Positions 22,341 through 33,570 of a DNA stretch of 64,000 nt are shown here, in pieces (position 1 is the first letter of the stretch; each line of letters opens with the position of its first letter). Origin of the DNA: Guillardia theta CCMP2712. Its lineage: Eukaryota; Cryptophyceae; Pyrenomonadales; Geminigeraceae. A program made the position numbers and the translations under genes. Under the pieces are notes generated by a model that worked only from the letters and a program-made list of their open reading frames with translations, had not been told where the DNA came from and searched no databases. The stretch covers positions 14,165 to 78,164 of the forward strand of contig NW_005434511.1 of assembly GCF_000315625.1 (NCBI RefSeq), written 5' to 3'.

Positions 22341-23350
22341 CTATTGCAGGGTCGAGTGGTTGACCTTGAGAACGTCGCTGAAGCTTGTCCAAGAATCAAG
22401 GTCTTCGCCACTTACATCTGCATCCCACTCGCTCTTGGGTTCGGACCCCGACAGGAAGCCGTCTACTTCGTCTGCGATCCCACAATCGCTCTCCACGCTG
22501 GACACTTCGTGAGGACCCATCAGCGACAACAACCCGTCTTCCTCCTCTAGGAAACCAATCGGATCTTTCTCAAAGTCACTATCTCCATCCAACCTCAAAA
22601 TGAAATCTCACCTAGATCTTCCGTCAGGGCACTTGGCACGTTCTTGTCCGCCATTTGGCCCACTAATTGATTCGAACAAGGCTGGGAGGGCTTTCCTGGA
22701 TGATAAGGCTTTGGAGCTCTGTGAGGTAGGAAATCGCTTCAGCAGGGCTACAGCTAGGAGAAAGCAAGACCTCTTGACGATGCCCTGTTCGGTCTTCACG
22801 ACGCAAGGATCAATCTTCGAATCTTCCAACAAGCTGTTTCCAAAGGTAGTGACCGCAAATCCTTGGTTCTTGGTGGTCTGTTGCTCTTTGTAGGGCCACT
22901 TCATGACTCCGAGTTTCCTGTCAACGGTCAAGGTCAGTCCCAACCCGTTGAGAGAAAGGGGTTGCCCTCACCTGCAGACTTTCTTGAAGGCAGTTGCGCA
23001 GATGCCCTAGGAGAAGAGAGTTAGTCTTGCTCCATGCGACAACGAAGATAAAGTACCAGAGTCTTGCAGGCTTTATGTAGCGGCAGGTGAAATACTTGCT
23101 CCAAGACCTCCATTGTGACGACGACACCTTCCTTGTTGTGACCTTGCTTTCTTCCTTGTCCTCGCTTCCGTCGCGGGAAGATAACATTCTTGTTTTCCTC
23201 TCCTCGCGTAGCGGGCAATTCTTGCGCAAGAAATGAAGACCCGAATGCATCTCGATGGAAAGCTAGCAAACTATGAGAGGATGTTTGAGGGGACTCTTCG
23301 ATTTTGATGTCGGTCTGCTTGGGGGTGCTATTACGGGCAGCAAGTGCCAT
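22341..23350 (-). CDS. RWP-RK domain protein, downstream tandem copy
   Basis: Exons: 23057-23350, 22972-23006, 22612-22917, 22341-22578. The RWP-RK signature is split over three exons: VTMEVLEQVFHLPLHKACKTL, then GICATAFKKVCR, then KLGVMKWPYKEQQ. A basic patch (RRKRGQGRKQG) precedes it. RWP-RK proteins are DNA-binding regulators in plants and algae (NIN-like and RKD families), acting in the nucleus. The signature is degenerate: KWPYKE instead of RWPxRK. The C-terminal exon is strongly acidic (DFEKDPIGFLEEEDG), like an activation domain. Its junction needs a 33-nt intron (22579-22611); an 18-nt version is also in frame. If neither is spliced, the protein ends about 80 residues earlier. Same intron positions as the upstream copy. 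Confidence 0.8.
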
Positions 23351-23417
23351 CTGAGTGTGCGAGCTAGATTTCCTGAAGATATCAATCCCGAGGCGATCTT
23401 CTTCACGGAGAAACTAG

Positions 23418-24051
23418 TCAGGCAACATCAAATCGATCACCAGGGTTCTGACCTTCCTTGATGTTTTCAATAAAATTACACTCTTCACGCTCCGGAGGAG
23501 TGTCACAATCTGTCCCTGAGTCTCCAGAGCTGTTCTGAGTTCTGTACAATCAATCAGATTTCACATTCAAGTGAGGGGTCAAGCCACCTCCACGACACTG
23601 GCGAGACCGCTGGACTAGTTTCAATGGCTGCTAAGAGCGTTGGGGGTTCAATGCACGCATTCAGTTGCATCGAGTCTGACTCTTCTGATAATCGATTCAT
23701 CTGGCATTGCTGCTCTCGATACGGCCATTTCATGACACCAAGTTTTCTGTAATCATCGGTGTCAAAACTTAAGCCAACTTTTGCATCATGTAAACCTGCA
23801 GACTTTCTTGAAGGCGGTTGCGCAAACTCCCTGTCAAACATGTCTTCTCAGTCTAATCAAGAAGTGAAAGCATGAATGGCTCATACCAGAGACTTGCATG
23901 CCTTGTGCAAGGGCATATGGTAGACTCTTTCAAGGACTTCCATCGTCACGACGACGCCTTCTTTGCTGCTACCCTGCTTTCTGTTTTGGCCCCTTTTCCG
24001 TCGAGGAATGATGACATTTGCGCCATCCGGCACCATTGATGATGCCTGCAT
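23418..24051 (-). CDS. RWP-RK domain protein, upstream tandem copy
   Basis: Exons: 23887-24051, 23796-23830, 23565-23746, 23418-23515. Introns interrupt the domain at the same two sites as in the neighbouring copy, so they are tandem duplicates. Motifs read RRKRGQNRKQG, VTMEVLERVYHMPLHKACKSL, GVCATAFKKVC and KLGVMKWPYREQQ. The last intron is 49 nt (23516-23564) and leads to an acidic tail (DCDTPPEREECNFIENI). The stop lies only 67 bp from the start of the next gene on the same strand, so one bicistronic-looking or fused transcript is conceivable. A nuclear DNA-binding role is inferred from the family. The 5' end is uncertain because a possible upstream exon exists. Confidence 0.78.
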
Positions 24052-24239
24052 ATTCTAGTCCCGAAAGTCCCTGAAGGATCCCGCCTGCAAGACACATACA
24101 TCAAAAAAAGAAAAGAATCTGTCAACACGTAATGCAAGATGCAGCATATAATGGGCACGGGTTAGAGCTTTGGTGGGTATCATAGTAAGATCCCACACAC
24201 AAGGGTGTGACCGAAGAACTGTGGAATGGAATCCGCAAA

Positions 24240-24401
24240 TCATGCATCAAAACTAAATCTAACGTGCACCATGCTCAGCTGTTGGATTTCACAAGGAGAC
24301 AAAAAATCATCAAGGAAAGAGGGGAGCTCGGCTAGAATGGAGAGAGTTTTCGAATCCGAGAGGAGATCAGATTCGGGAGCACAGATGTATCCAGAGTTCA
24401 T
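24240..24401 (-). CDS. Possible upstream exon (F-box-like residues), weak
   Basis: A short open frame from ATG with a hydrophobic-charged pattern (LAELPSFLDDFLSPCEIQ) that vaguely resembles an F-box start. A phase-0 GT after its residue M (LSM) could splice to an AG just inside the first RWP-RK exon. It may equally be noise. Confidence 0.25.
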   Translation of the reverse strand: MNSGYICAPESDLLSDSKTLSILAELPSFLDDFLSPCEIQQLSMVHVRFSFDA

Positions 24402-26039
24402 GGTAAAGTAAGTCAATGGATCCTGGGAACCATGAAAACAACAGATACGAGATTTCGTGGTTGCAGGAGGCAATGATCATCTGAATAGGCAGTTTTGAGT
24501 TTGACGAGCAGAATGATGAGATGAGTGAATATGCTATGCATAGCAGAAAAGCGAGAATAGAGATGTGTGTAGCGGAGGATCAGGCCGAAGCGGGGGATCA
24601 ACATGCAGGAGGTAGAATCCAAGGATGAACAGGAGGAAACCAAAAGGAGATGATGGAAGGAGAAAAGGAGTGACAGGAAGAGAGGAAGAGAGTATTGAAT
24701 CGAAGACAAGTAGAAGCAGGTAGGATAGGAAGAGGAGCAGAAGTAGCAGCAGCGGCATGGTGCCCGATGCGCTGCTTCGATTGCGCATTGCTGCAGCAAG
24801 CAGTAGTCCCCCTCTTAAAGGCGGGGGGTGGGTAGGGTTATTGGATATCGGGGGTAATCAAAAATTGAGAGAGGGTGGGGGGTATTGAGTGACGGCAGTC
24901 AAGTGGAACGCACTGGTGCATGTAGCATAGTTAATGAAATAAATATAGTGAAGATGCTATAGAATGGACATCCAAGGGAGGATCAGAAAACAAAGCTTCA
25001 AAGACGCAAATTGGTAGGGGTAATAACGATACGCCCCCTAGATTGGGAGTAAAATGGGGTGGGTACATTGTGAGACATCGTCGGGAGGGGGTGGTAACAT
25101 GCACCCCTTTTCCCTGCGAGATTCATGACCCGTAGTGGCTCCTGCCAATAAAAATGTCAGCAAGCGGTTGTTGACTAAAATCATTTTAGAGACCCTAGGG
25201 AATCCTAGTACCCTGATCTAGCAAGCCTAGCAGGTGGCTGCACAATGAGTTTGAAACATGTCGAAAACAGTCATTTTGGAAATTGAGTCCACTTGTACTA
25301 ATATTTTATGTGTCTCTTATAATAGTTGTTGAGAGAAATTCTTGTCCTTGTGTCCCATAACTCGTTCCTGGCTCCAGGGTATAGACCTAAGGACTCTATA
25401 ATATAGGCTGTATTATAGAATCACACTTCTCAACCCCCATGCTGTGGGAACCCTTATTCCTCAATCTTCCCCACCCCACCTGGATATTTCCTTGACGTAT
25501 CGGTAAGGGTACCCCTTTACAGATCTTTCTAAGAATAACAGACTACCCCAGCATGCATATAGAGAACCCCCTTTCTTGACTATGGATCACCCTTCTCATT
25601 AACCCACCCCATCAAATTTTGCATACCACAAGTACCCCACTGGAAGTACGCCAACTTGAAGTGTCCAATGGACGCCAACTCCCCATGCATGCAGTAGAGT
25701 CCCTGAAAAGCATTTGCCGGTCGGTATCTCCCACAATCTCACTTGTTTCTCGGCTCCCTACACCCCCTTTCACACCCTCAGGACCCCTACCCCCTAAAAA
25801 TCTACACGCATTTAACTCACCTACCCTAGCGTGTGACACGTACAGTCTCCGACGAGGGGTTACTGCAGAGCCCAGATCGCGATCTCCCATAACCTGCCTG
25901 GAATCTGAATCTCGAAAAAATCCTCTTTCGACCACAGAGACCGTACATACCCCTCAGAGGCCACGAGGAGACTCATCTTAAAACAACTTTTATAAATGAC
26001 GGGACGCATCGGAGGTAGCCCAACCCTTCATTTCAGTAA

Positions 26040-26100
26040 CTCCGGCTACCAGTCCCCCCGGCGGCGGGCACGGGCGGCGGGCCCGGCAAGAGATCTGAGC
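26040..26100. repeat. GC-rich islet (GGCGGGCCCGGC)
   Basis: A short island rich in GGCGGGC and GGGCCCGG words within AT-richer DNA. Same word family as the other islets in the window. Confidence 0.4.
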
Positions 26101-27357
26101 GGGGATGTGGTCTCACTTTCTGATTTGAGTAAAAAGATTCTTGTTCCTCAGCACGTGCAGACACAGAGGCTGGTATGGCGGCGGTATGCTGGGCATGCTC
26201 GCGTCGCGCGCGCTGCTCCGCTCTCGCTTCGGCCTCGAGCAGAGATGAAGACTCGAACAGAGATGAAGATACCTAACTGTCGAGGTTAGCCCTCCATGTC
26301 CGCACCGTGTGTCCCCTCTATCTTCCCTCCTTTGTGTGAGATAGCCGGTGATGCCTTATTTTCCATGCTAATGCTGATGCTAAGTGACGAAAACGATTCT
26401 CACGACGGTCAACTGAGGCTATCTCCACACATGACATGTTATTGTTCCAATCCCTTGATTCACATCGAGCATATTGATTCAATCTTTCACTGATTCATGT
26501 CGCTCCAGTTAAATCCGGGTGTTGACCGCCCAGTGGGATCAAGTTGTCTTCCGAATGAGAGCTTGCACGCGGTCGGGCTTGCAAGGTGAACATGTCTGTG
26601 GTTGTGTTCTCTATCTCTTGGACACAGTGAAGGATTCTTTTTGTATTCATACTGTATGAAACCAGTGCGTTGATTACAACCTTTGTTGTGCGGAGTGTTC
26701 CTGGTTAAAGATATTTTTCCCGGTCCGCTGGATGTGCGAGATGAATGACGCCTTTGTCCCTCAGGGTAGCCTTCATGCACTAGCAGCACGTTCCACCAGC
26801 AACATCGTTCTGTACCATGGTCGCTGGGACGCTGGGACGAGGCCAGCCATTGGGTGAGAACAGCGTTACCCTTGCGCTGTCTGTGGTGGTAGTGGAGGAA
26901 TGCCTGTGATTTGAAAGAGCAATGCACCACTCTCAAAGGAGCTTGCCTCCTGATGTTGATTTGCTACACCCAAGTATTTTGAGGCATGCTTCACCAGCCC
27001 TCCAACCCCCGTGTGCCGGTCGCAGCGCTGACTCGTTCACTGCAGGAGCGCATGCTGGTTGAAAGGAGCGCTGCCATGAGCTGCGGTACTGAGAGTTTGA
27101 TACGTGCATGTATGACCTCCTGTGTTTGAGTTGATAAGTGCGCTGGTGGGATATAAACATGTAACAATCGCACTCTCGCACATGAATAAAGAAGTTCACA
27201 GGAACTTCCCATGCTTCTCCAACAGCCCCCCCCCCCCCCTTCCAATGGGGATGTGTCTAAATTGATCGGTTGTTGATCATTCCACTCAGTCCTAATACGC
27301 TGCGCGGGCTCCCCCTTACTCGGTCTTCCCATCAAACTTTTCTAGCTACGGATAGCA

Positions 27358-27564
27358 CTAAGGTAGAGCCGAGGGAAAAGTGACAACGGTATGAGAGGTT
27401 GCTCCTCCTCCTCCGTCTCGACCTCGTGATCCTCGTCGCTTGCGGGACTGTGCTTGGTGCCCTTCCTGCCCTTCCTTCTGCCTTTTTGTTTGCTCCGCTT
27501 GTCTCCATTGTTCCATGTACTTTGAAAGTTTGTTGGCGGTTTTATCTCTTTCTTTTTCCTTCAC
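27358..27564 (-). CDS. Possible terminal exon, Lys/Gln/Arg-rich, weak
   Basis: Minus-strand open frame with a helical charged stretch (KLSKYMEQWRQAEQTKRQKE) then a Gly/Arg-rich tail and stop. Its composition is more protein-like than its surroundings, but no upstream exon or splice partner is convincing. Confidence 0.25.
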   Translation of the reverse strand: MKEKERDKTANKLSKYMEQWRQAEQTKRQKEGQEGHQAQSRKRRGSRGRDGGGGATSHTVVTFPSALP

Positions 27565-27699
27565 CTCCTCCGACGCTATCCCCAGGCTTGTCTTCTCCTT
27601 GTGTTTTTAGTTCTCGCTCTCCGCTCGAGCCTGACTCAGTGAGCCTTCTTGGTAAGTCTCGACCAGCGTATTCTGAGCTATGAACACCTGAACGGTCCG

Positions 27700-27905
27700 A
27701 CGGGATCGGGCGACTCGGAGCCACAACGGTAGATTGGGGGCCGGGCCCGGTACCCGCCGGACACCGAGTCACACCGTGCACCGGTGGCACTGCTCAGTGA
27801 GTCACTCGGCCCGGGCCTGCCGGCCGCCCGCCGCCCGGCCCGGCGCGCGGCGGGGCCCCGTGGCGGGAGTATCCGGGAGTATCCGGGAGTATCCGGAGAA
27901 TCCAA
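27700..27905. repeat. GC-rich islet with GGGCCGGGCCCGG and 11-bp tandem repeat
   Basis: Contains GGCCGGGCCCGGTACC, a long run of CGGCCCGGGC/GGCCGCCC words and three tandem copies of GAGTATCCGGG. It abruptly joins AT-richer sequence on both sides. Confidence 0.45.
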
Positions 27906-27980
27906 GAGGTATCCGTGAACGCGCTATGACCAGCCCCATGTGAAGGAACGAAGACAAGAAGACAGCATGGCTACAAGGGA

Positions 27981-28110
27981 TGAAGACAACAAGCGTTGAA
28001 GACATCAACACGACATGATACAAGTTAACATGTTAAGAAGACAACTGAAGACAACAAGCGTTGAAGACGTCAATACGACATGATACAAGTTAACATGTTA
28101 AGAAGACAAC
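27981..28110. repeat. 65-bp tandem duplication
   Basis: Two adjacent copies (27981-28045 and 28046-28110) that differ by a couple of substitutions, starting TGAAGACAACAAGCG. It lies in the presumed upstream region of the RING-ARM gene. Confidence 0.9.
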
Positions 28111-28302
28111 AGGATCACAACAGCAGTATAACTCAGAGCAGCACAACCCCGTAGCGAGAGATGCTGAGGATCGATAAGCGAAGAACAAGAGGATAGGGAT
28201 CATAGGACGATGAGATTGAAATGATAGATGGGTTGACGATGATGAAGGGATGAGGGAATCGGCGATTCCCGCCGAATTGTTGCGAAACAGCGAGCAGAAG
28301 AC

Positions 28303-31215
28303 ATGAAGAGGATGAGGGGCAAAGACGATGCAAAGGATATGCACAAGGCAAGTCCAGCTAGGGATGATGCACCCACGAATCCGAGGAAGGGCGGGAAAGC
28401 AGAGGCCCTACCGATTAATCCGGACAAGAGGAGGAAGACGGAGGTTGGCAGTGTACGGGATGCTAGTTTGAGACAGAAGGAAACAGACGAGCTGTTGAAG
28501 AAGCTGCAGCTGACCTTCGAGTCCAGCTCGCAGAGGATGAGCGTGCTTGAGAAAGACCTCGTCGGCAAAACCAACATGCTCAAAGAGGCATCCAGAAGGC
28601 TTGCCGACTTGGAGGAAGGGCTAGAGCACAAGAAGGAGGAGGGATTAGCTCTCAAGAAGAAGATCCAACAGCTCCAGGAAGCACTGACGTGCTGCATCTG
28701 CCTTCAGAGGTCCTCCTTGTTCCTCTTCGACTGCGGTCACAGCTTTTGCTGCGGAGACGAATGCCAGTCTTCGCTCTACACCTCCTGTCCTCAATGTAAA
28801 GTGCCCGTCACCAAGAAGATTAAACTGTTCAGCACTTCCAACTTCGCCACCGTCGCCATACAGTCCGACGATGTGCAGGATGATGATGACAAAGAAGTCG
28901 ACTCTGTCATGCAAGAGGCCGCAGCCTGGACCCGATCGCACCATGAAGAAACATCGGCGCTTGAGGATGAGATCTCAGCTATCAACAAGAGTTCGGACAA
29001 CCTGTCTACGGACTTTCATCGGATACAGAATGCCCTTGCTTCATCGATTGATACTCACGCAAGAAATGTAGATACCATCCAGAACTTTGTCGAGGGTCTT
29101 GCGCTCTTTTCCGATGCCCAGCATCTCAATCCGTCGATTCTTGAAGTTTTCTCTGAGAAAAAATCTTTGCAAATCAAGAAGGATCTGATTGTTCGCAAGA
29201 AGATTGAGCAGAGCTTTCAGTCCGGAGCGATCGAAGATGTTTTCAAACAGATGGGCCGCAACACTGATCGCGCAGGAATACAAGAGAAGGCTGTGAGAGT
29301 AATACAGAAGCTCATCAACAAGAAAGAAAATGAGGCCCTTTGGAAATCATTGAAGAGCACGTCGGGGGTTGAGAAGATAGTGCAGGCGATGGTGAACCAT
29401 GAAGACAGTGAAGGGCTGCAGATGATGGGCTGTGAAATCCTCAGGAAGGTTGCTGAGACAAGGATTGAGCTCCTGACGTCTGTGAAGGGAATCGTTGAGG
29501 CCCTTTGCAACGCGATCCGGCTGTTTGGCAGGAAGTCAACAGTGCAGACGGATGTTTGTAAGACAATGATTCTGCTCTCCTCGGAGAAGGACAACACAAA
29601 CATGCGAGTCCACCTTGTCGAGGGCCTCATACAGGCCATGTGCTGGAACCTCAACAATGAGGAGATTCAGATCGCTGGTTGCCGCGTTATCCGCAACCTG
29701 TCCATCCTGGAGGAAGAAAAAGTTTCGGTCTGTCGACACGGAGGGGTCAAGTCGGTGGTCAACGCGATGAAGAACCACACCAAGAGCACCCGAGTTCAAA
29801 TCCAAGGGTGTGCAGCTCTCATGAATATCGCCGGGAACAGCAACAGCAGCGTCCCCGACTCCATCATGCACAAGGTTCACGAGGTGGTAGGAGGGAGCAA
29901 CGCGATCGAGGTGGTAGTGGACGCCATGAGGTCGCACAGGGACAATGAGGAAGTTCAGATCCATGGCATCGCGGCGATCCGAAACCTTGCATGGAGCCAG
30001 AAGCTGAAGCTGATGATCGCGCCGGCAGGAGGTATCGAGGAAGTGATCTCTGCGATGAGGAACTTCCCTCTCAACAGTCAGATCCAAGTGCACGGGTGTG
30101 CAGCTGTCAAGAATCTTTCATCCAACGCTGTTGAGAACAAGAAGAGGATCGGGGAAGAGGGAGGCATCGCCGCCATGCTGAGCACTCTAGAGCTCCATGT
30201 GCAGAACCAGGACGTGATGATGCAAGCTTGTGCGGCGCTAAGAAACCTCGCCAGCTTGGAGCAGAACAAACAAACTCTGAAAGAGCTGGGGGGAAGCAAG
30301 GTGACGATGATGTTTGTGCTTTTGAGATGAGGAGGGTGTTAAGATGATGATAATGGTTATGGTGTCCGTGGATGTGTTTTAGATTGCTACTATATTGAGA
30401 AAGACGATGATGATTGTGTTATTTGATAGAGTTGATGATTGTGAGGAGGAATAGCAATCAGACGGGCGAGGGCGATTTGAGGGAGGCAGGGAGGCAGGGA
30501 GGCAGGGAGGCAGGGAGGCAGGGAGGCAGGGAGGCAGGGAGGGAGGGAGGGAGGGAAGGAGGGAAACAGGAGGCAGCCGTATGACTGGATGGATGTCAGT
30601 TTGTCATCGACGCCGTCCTTGCTCACCCGACCAACCAAGCGATTCAAGAGCACAGTTCAAAGATTCTCAAGATGCTCTCAACCGTCTCGTCAGTGCAGAA
30701 AGATCAAGAGGAGTCTTCATCTTCTCAGCGACCGAAAGTGAGACAGCGAGACAACCCGAACCAACCTTGGCAGTTTTCTGTCTGACGGTGTCGTTGTTGC
30801 AGAACAAGGATGAAAACTCATCAGATGCGACGAAAGATGTGAGCTGATCGCGTTTGATGCCTCAAGTTTGACTCTCCTTCAGCATCCAACGTCTCGCCTG
30901 CATGAGATTCTCCCCCCTGCTCAAGATCGAAGAGGACTAACATGTCTGTCTGACCATCCTCTTACGCACTCGTCCTCCTCCCCTTTTCTTTGTCCACATC
31001 ACTATTCTCCTCGTTTTCTCCCCCCTACCCCGTCGTCTTTCCCCTTATCTCCTTCAACTTTGCTCTCCTCCTCTCTCCTCAAATTCCGATTGACTTTTGA
31101 ACCTTCAGCCGTCACAGTTCCCAAGGATGTGGAGAAATCAACCAAATCAACAGGGGGCGATCCGCAAGAACGAGGAAGTAAAAAGCAAGCAGAAAGTGTT
31201 GATGTCGATCAGTAG
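28303..31215 (+). CDS. RING-type zinc finger plus armadillo-repeat protein (probable E3 ligase)
   Basis: Exon 1 is 28303-30300, followed by 30600-30737, 30803-30838 and 31126-31215. Residues 1-55 are basic. Residues 55-130 form a coiled coil. A Cys/His cluster begins at about residue 129 (CCICL, then FDCGHSFCC, then CPQC), spaced like a C3HC4 RING. Residues 290 to about 700 hold repeats of armadillo type (VQIHGIAAIRNLA, IQVHGCAAVKNLS, MMQACAALRNLA). Exon 2 continues the last ARM repeat (FVIDAVLAHPTNQAIQEHSSKIL), which shows that the stop read through at 30328 is intronic. The tail is short, Ser/Gln/Lys-rich. Plant PUB-ARM ligases combine a U-box with ARM repeats, so this RING version may have the same ubiquitin-ligase logic; that is inference. 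Upstream in-frame ATGs are possible. Confidence 0.82.
30480..30556. repeat. (GGAGGCAG)n minisatellite in intron
   Basis: 8-bp units, about eight copies, degenerating into GGGA repeats, inside the first intron of the RING-ARM gene. Confidence 0.95.
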
Positions 31216-31428
31216 ATCGTTGATGATGATGGAAATGATGAAAGTGGAAATGATGAAGATGGAGGAAGAGAGGAGGAACAGGAAGATGCTGATGATGACG
31301 ACGATGAAGTTGTGCATATTGTCCTTGTTGATGATGTCATTTGATATGATTTTCTTGCCCATGATCTTAATGGTGATGACGACAACTAGGATTTAAATGT
31401 ACAATGACAATCACAATAACAATGTACA

Positions 31429-32117
31429 ATGACAATGACAATGACGATGACAACGATCACAGGCAAGGCTACCGACTCACCATCATCGTCTGTATCAGAT
31501 CGCGAGAAGGGGAAGACTGATCCTCCTCTCCCTTCACAGACATCCTTAGGCGACGCAATAGACTACCATCCTCCTCCTGGCTGGAAGATCTTCCAACAAC
31601 TTACCCTTGAGCAACATGACGCGCTCGAGCGATTACCATGGGGGAGCAAGTTCAAACTTGTTCACAGGTACGTTTCTCTCTCCTCCTCCTCCTTCTCCTC
31701 CTCCTCCTCCTTCTCTTCCTCCTCCTCCTTCTCTTCCACCACCACCACCACCTCCTCCTCCCCCCCCCTTATGCCCCCCCCCTCCTTCTCACAGCCTTTC
31801 CCTGCCAAAACTTCTTGAGGTTCTCCACTCTCCTTGCATCCTCCTCTTCTCTCCTTGCCCTCCAGTCCTCCTCCCCTGCCTTGTCTCTCCTCCCCGGCCT
31901 ATCCTCTCTGTCTCTAACCTCCTTAACCTTTTTTCACAGGTTTGAGACCTTCTGGAGTGAAGGAACTTTCCGGAGGAGGGGAGTCAGGAAGGGCAAGACA
32001 GGGTACTGGGTGCGCTATGTCAGCAGCAACCAGGTAGAGGAATGGCTGCACGAGCTCAACTACGACGAGTACGGACCGGACAAGGTGTGGTGTATCATAC
32101 AGCAGGAGGAGAAGTGA
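31429..32117 (+). CDS. Small orphan protein, about 138 residues
   Basis: Exon 1 is 31429-31667 and exon 2 is 31940-32117. The phase-2 junction restores R then FETFWSEG. The N-terminus starts within an imperfect ACAATG repeat, so the exact ATG is uncertain. The rest is compact and aromatic (DYHPPPGWKIF, GYWVRYVSSNQVEEWL, YGPDKVWCII). The intron is almost pure (TCC)n/(CCT)n. Family not recognised. It may have a 5' exon upstream. Confidence 0.6.
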
Positions 32118-32616
32118 GTGCCAGGACGCGTTCACCTGCTGAAGAAGCAGTTGGGATTTGTTGGGGAATGAAGGCGAAGGAGAGAGGAAGGATGCTGGTG
32201 ATGGTGGAGGAGGGGAGGAGGTTGGCAGTGACGCGGGAGGGAGCCGGCGAAGGAGAGGAGGAGATGCAATAAGGATCTAGTGCAGCCGAGGGGAGACGAA
32301 CGGCAGCCGCGACTGGTTGGACCGAGCAAGGAAAGATGTTGGAGATCCGTTGACGACATGGGAGGAAATGGTTTGACATTAGATGACAACGACGAACCAT
32401 GACAACAGACGCCTCTCCCCGCTCCCCTCTCCTCTCCCTCTTTACTCCTCCCTCCTCCCTCCTCCCTCCTCCCTCCTCTTTCTACTCTTCTCTCTCAACA
32501 AGCACTTGGCGTCTTTAAGATGGTGTACATCAAGTGGGAGATGGCACTTGCAGCGGAAGCTCGAGCTGCAACCAATTTCTTCTGATTCTTCTGTCTTATT
32601 TACAAAATATTACAAC
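32118..32616. other. Short intergenic stretch between convergent genes
   Basis: Holds a (CCTCCCT)n pyrimidine run near 32440-32480. Nothing else recognised. Confidence 0.5.
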
Positions 32617-33443
32617 TCACCAAAACATCCCCTTCTTATTCTCTCCGATCAGAAAGTTATAGTCAGCATCATCTGGAAAACAAATCATTAGCATCAGTTC
32701 GCATGGGGCAGCAGGAAGGGAACAACCTTTCTTCTTATTCTCGACCTCCTCGTCATAGTCTCTCTGAAGCGACTCGAACTTCATCAGCAGCTGTCTCTCT
32801 GTCTCCACTGCATCCCTCTTTCTCTGCTGAACCTGACCTACACGTCAGAACCAGCCTCCTCCTCCTCTCCCGCCTTCACCTCCACCAGTCGCGCCTGCTC
32901 CAGCTTCAGCTGCTTCTCAATTATCATCAGAAATTTCTGCTCCTCCCTCTTCTGCAGGATCAGCGCGTTGAGCTGCGCTGCGTTGGCCGTCCCGTACCTG
33001 TCCTGGAACTGGATGAAGTAAGGGCTGCCTCGCATGAGATCGATCTTGAAGTTGAACGGCTCCTGCCCCCCCACGTCCCTCGTCATGTTCAGCGCCACGA
33101 AGCTTCCAGGAGGACCATGGAGCGTCGTCCTCAGTTGATGGAGGGACCAGCCTTGCACGCTCTCGTCGTCCAGGCGAGCAAGCATGTCATTCACCCTCAC
33201 CAGCCCGCTCTTATGCGCAGAGCTGCCGGGAACGATTGATACCACCCTCAAGCTCCCGTCTTCGGGGCTGATCCGGAAGAAGAGTCCCACCCCTACCTTG
33301 TCCGGCCCTGATTCGTCCAGGCCGCTCCATGACCCAACTTCCACTTCTGCCTGAGCAAGCAGCCACTCGCTCGCCACCTCCTTGGGCGTCCTGAGCTTCG
33401 ATGCTCTTGAATCGGTCACTGACATCCTGCTCTTCATGGTCAA
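32617..33443 (-). CDS. PDZ-domain protein with C-terminal coiled coil
   Basis: Exon 1 is 32844-33443, exon 2 is 32727-32826 and exon 3 is 32617-32672. Residues about 50-120 fit a PDZ domain: GVGLFFRI in the carboxylate-binding loop region, then VPGSSAHKSGLVRVNDMLA (core motif with the GLxxxDxxL pattern). A Glu/Lys/Arg helix rich in coiled-coil heptads follows (QLKLEQARLVEVKAGEEE, then QRKRDAVETERQLLMKF). Exons 1 and 2 are separated by only 17-20 nt with GT...AG ends and an in-frame TAG, so either a micro-intron or a small indel is present; otherwise the protein stops at residue 201. Exon 3 is reached by a normal 54-nt intron. Role: scaffold for C-terminal peptide ligands, inferred from the domain. 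Confidence 0.72.
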
Positions 33444-33462
33444 ACAAGCGGAGGGAAGACAA

Positions 33463-33570
33463 CTTTGTTACAGAACGTGAGTTCCCTTCTACAAAGATCT
33501 TTGTTACAGAACGTGAGTTCCCTTCTACAAAGATCTTTGTTACAGAACGTGAGTTCCCTTCTACAAAGAT
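33463..33570. repeat. 36-bp direct tandem repeat, three perfect copies
   Basis: Three identical units of 36 bp beginning CTTTGTTACAGAACGTGAGT. Each copy holds an AG acceptor-like site and a GTGAGT donor-like site three bases apart. The length is a multiple of three, so both strands stay open through it. No spacers, hence not a CRISPR. Confidence 0.97.

Larger units (their letters stand above)
24402..28302. other. Gene-poor, repeat-rich interval
   Basis: 24530-24790 is purine-rich. 24800-25620 holds many GGGGTAGG/CCCTACCC words. GC-rich islets lie at about 26055-26090 and 27700-27900. A C-run at 27226-27239, an 11-bp tandem repeat (GAGTATCCGGG, about 27868-27897) and a 65-bp duplication follow. 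Only weak coding candidates are visible: 27358-27564 on the minus strand, and a 149-residue minus frame at 26487-26936 without coding character. Confidence 0.5.

Noticed and set aside
26487-26936. 149-residue minus-strand ORF
   Set aside because: Irregular composition, no homology that I recognise, no splice partner; sits in repeat-rich DNA.
30301-30330. C-terminus VTMMFVLLR of the ARM protein
   Set aside because: It begins with a GTGACG donor; exon 30600-30737 continues the ARM repeat in frame.
33463-33570. Short CRISPR-like array
   Set aside because: Perfect direct repeats without spacers, in a eukaryotic genome; it is a minisatellite.
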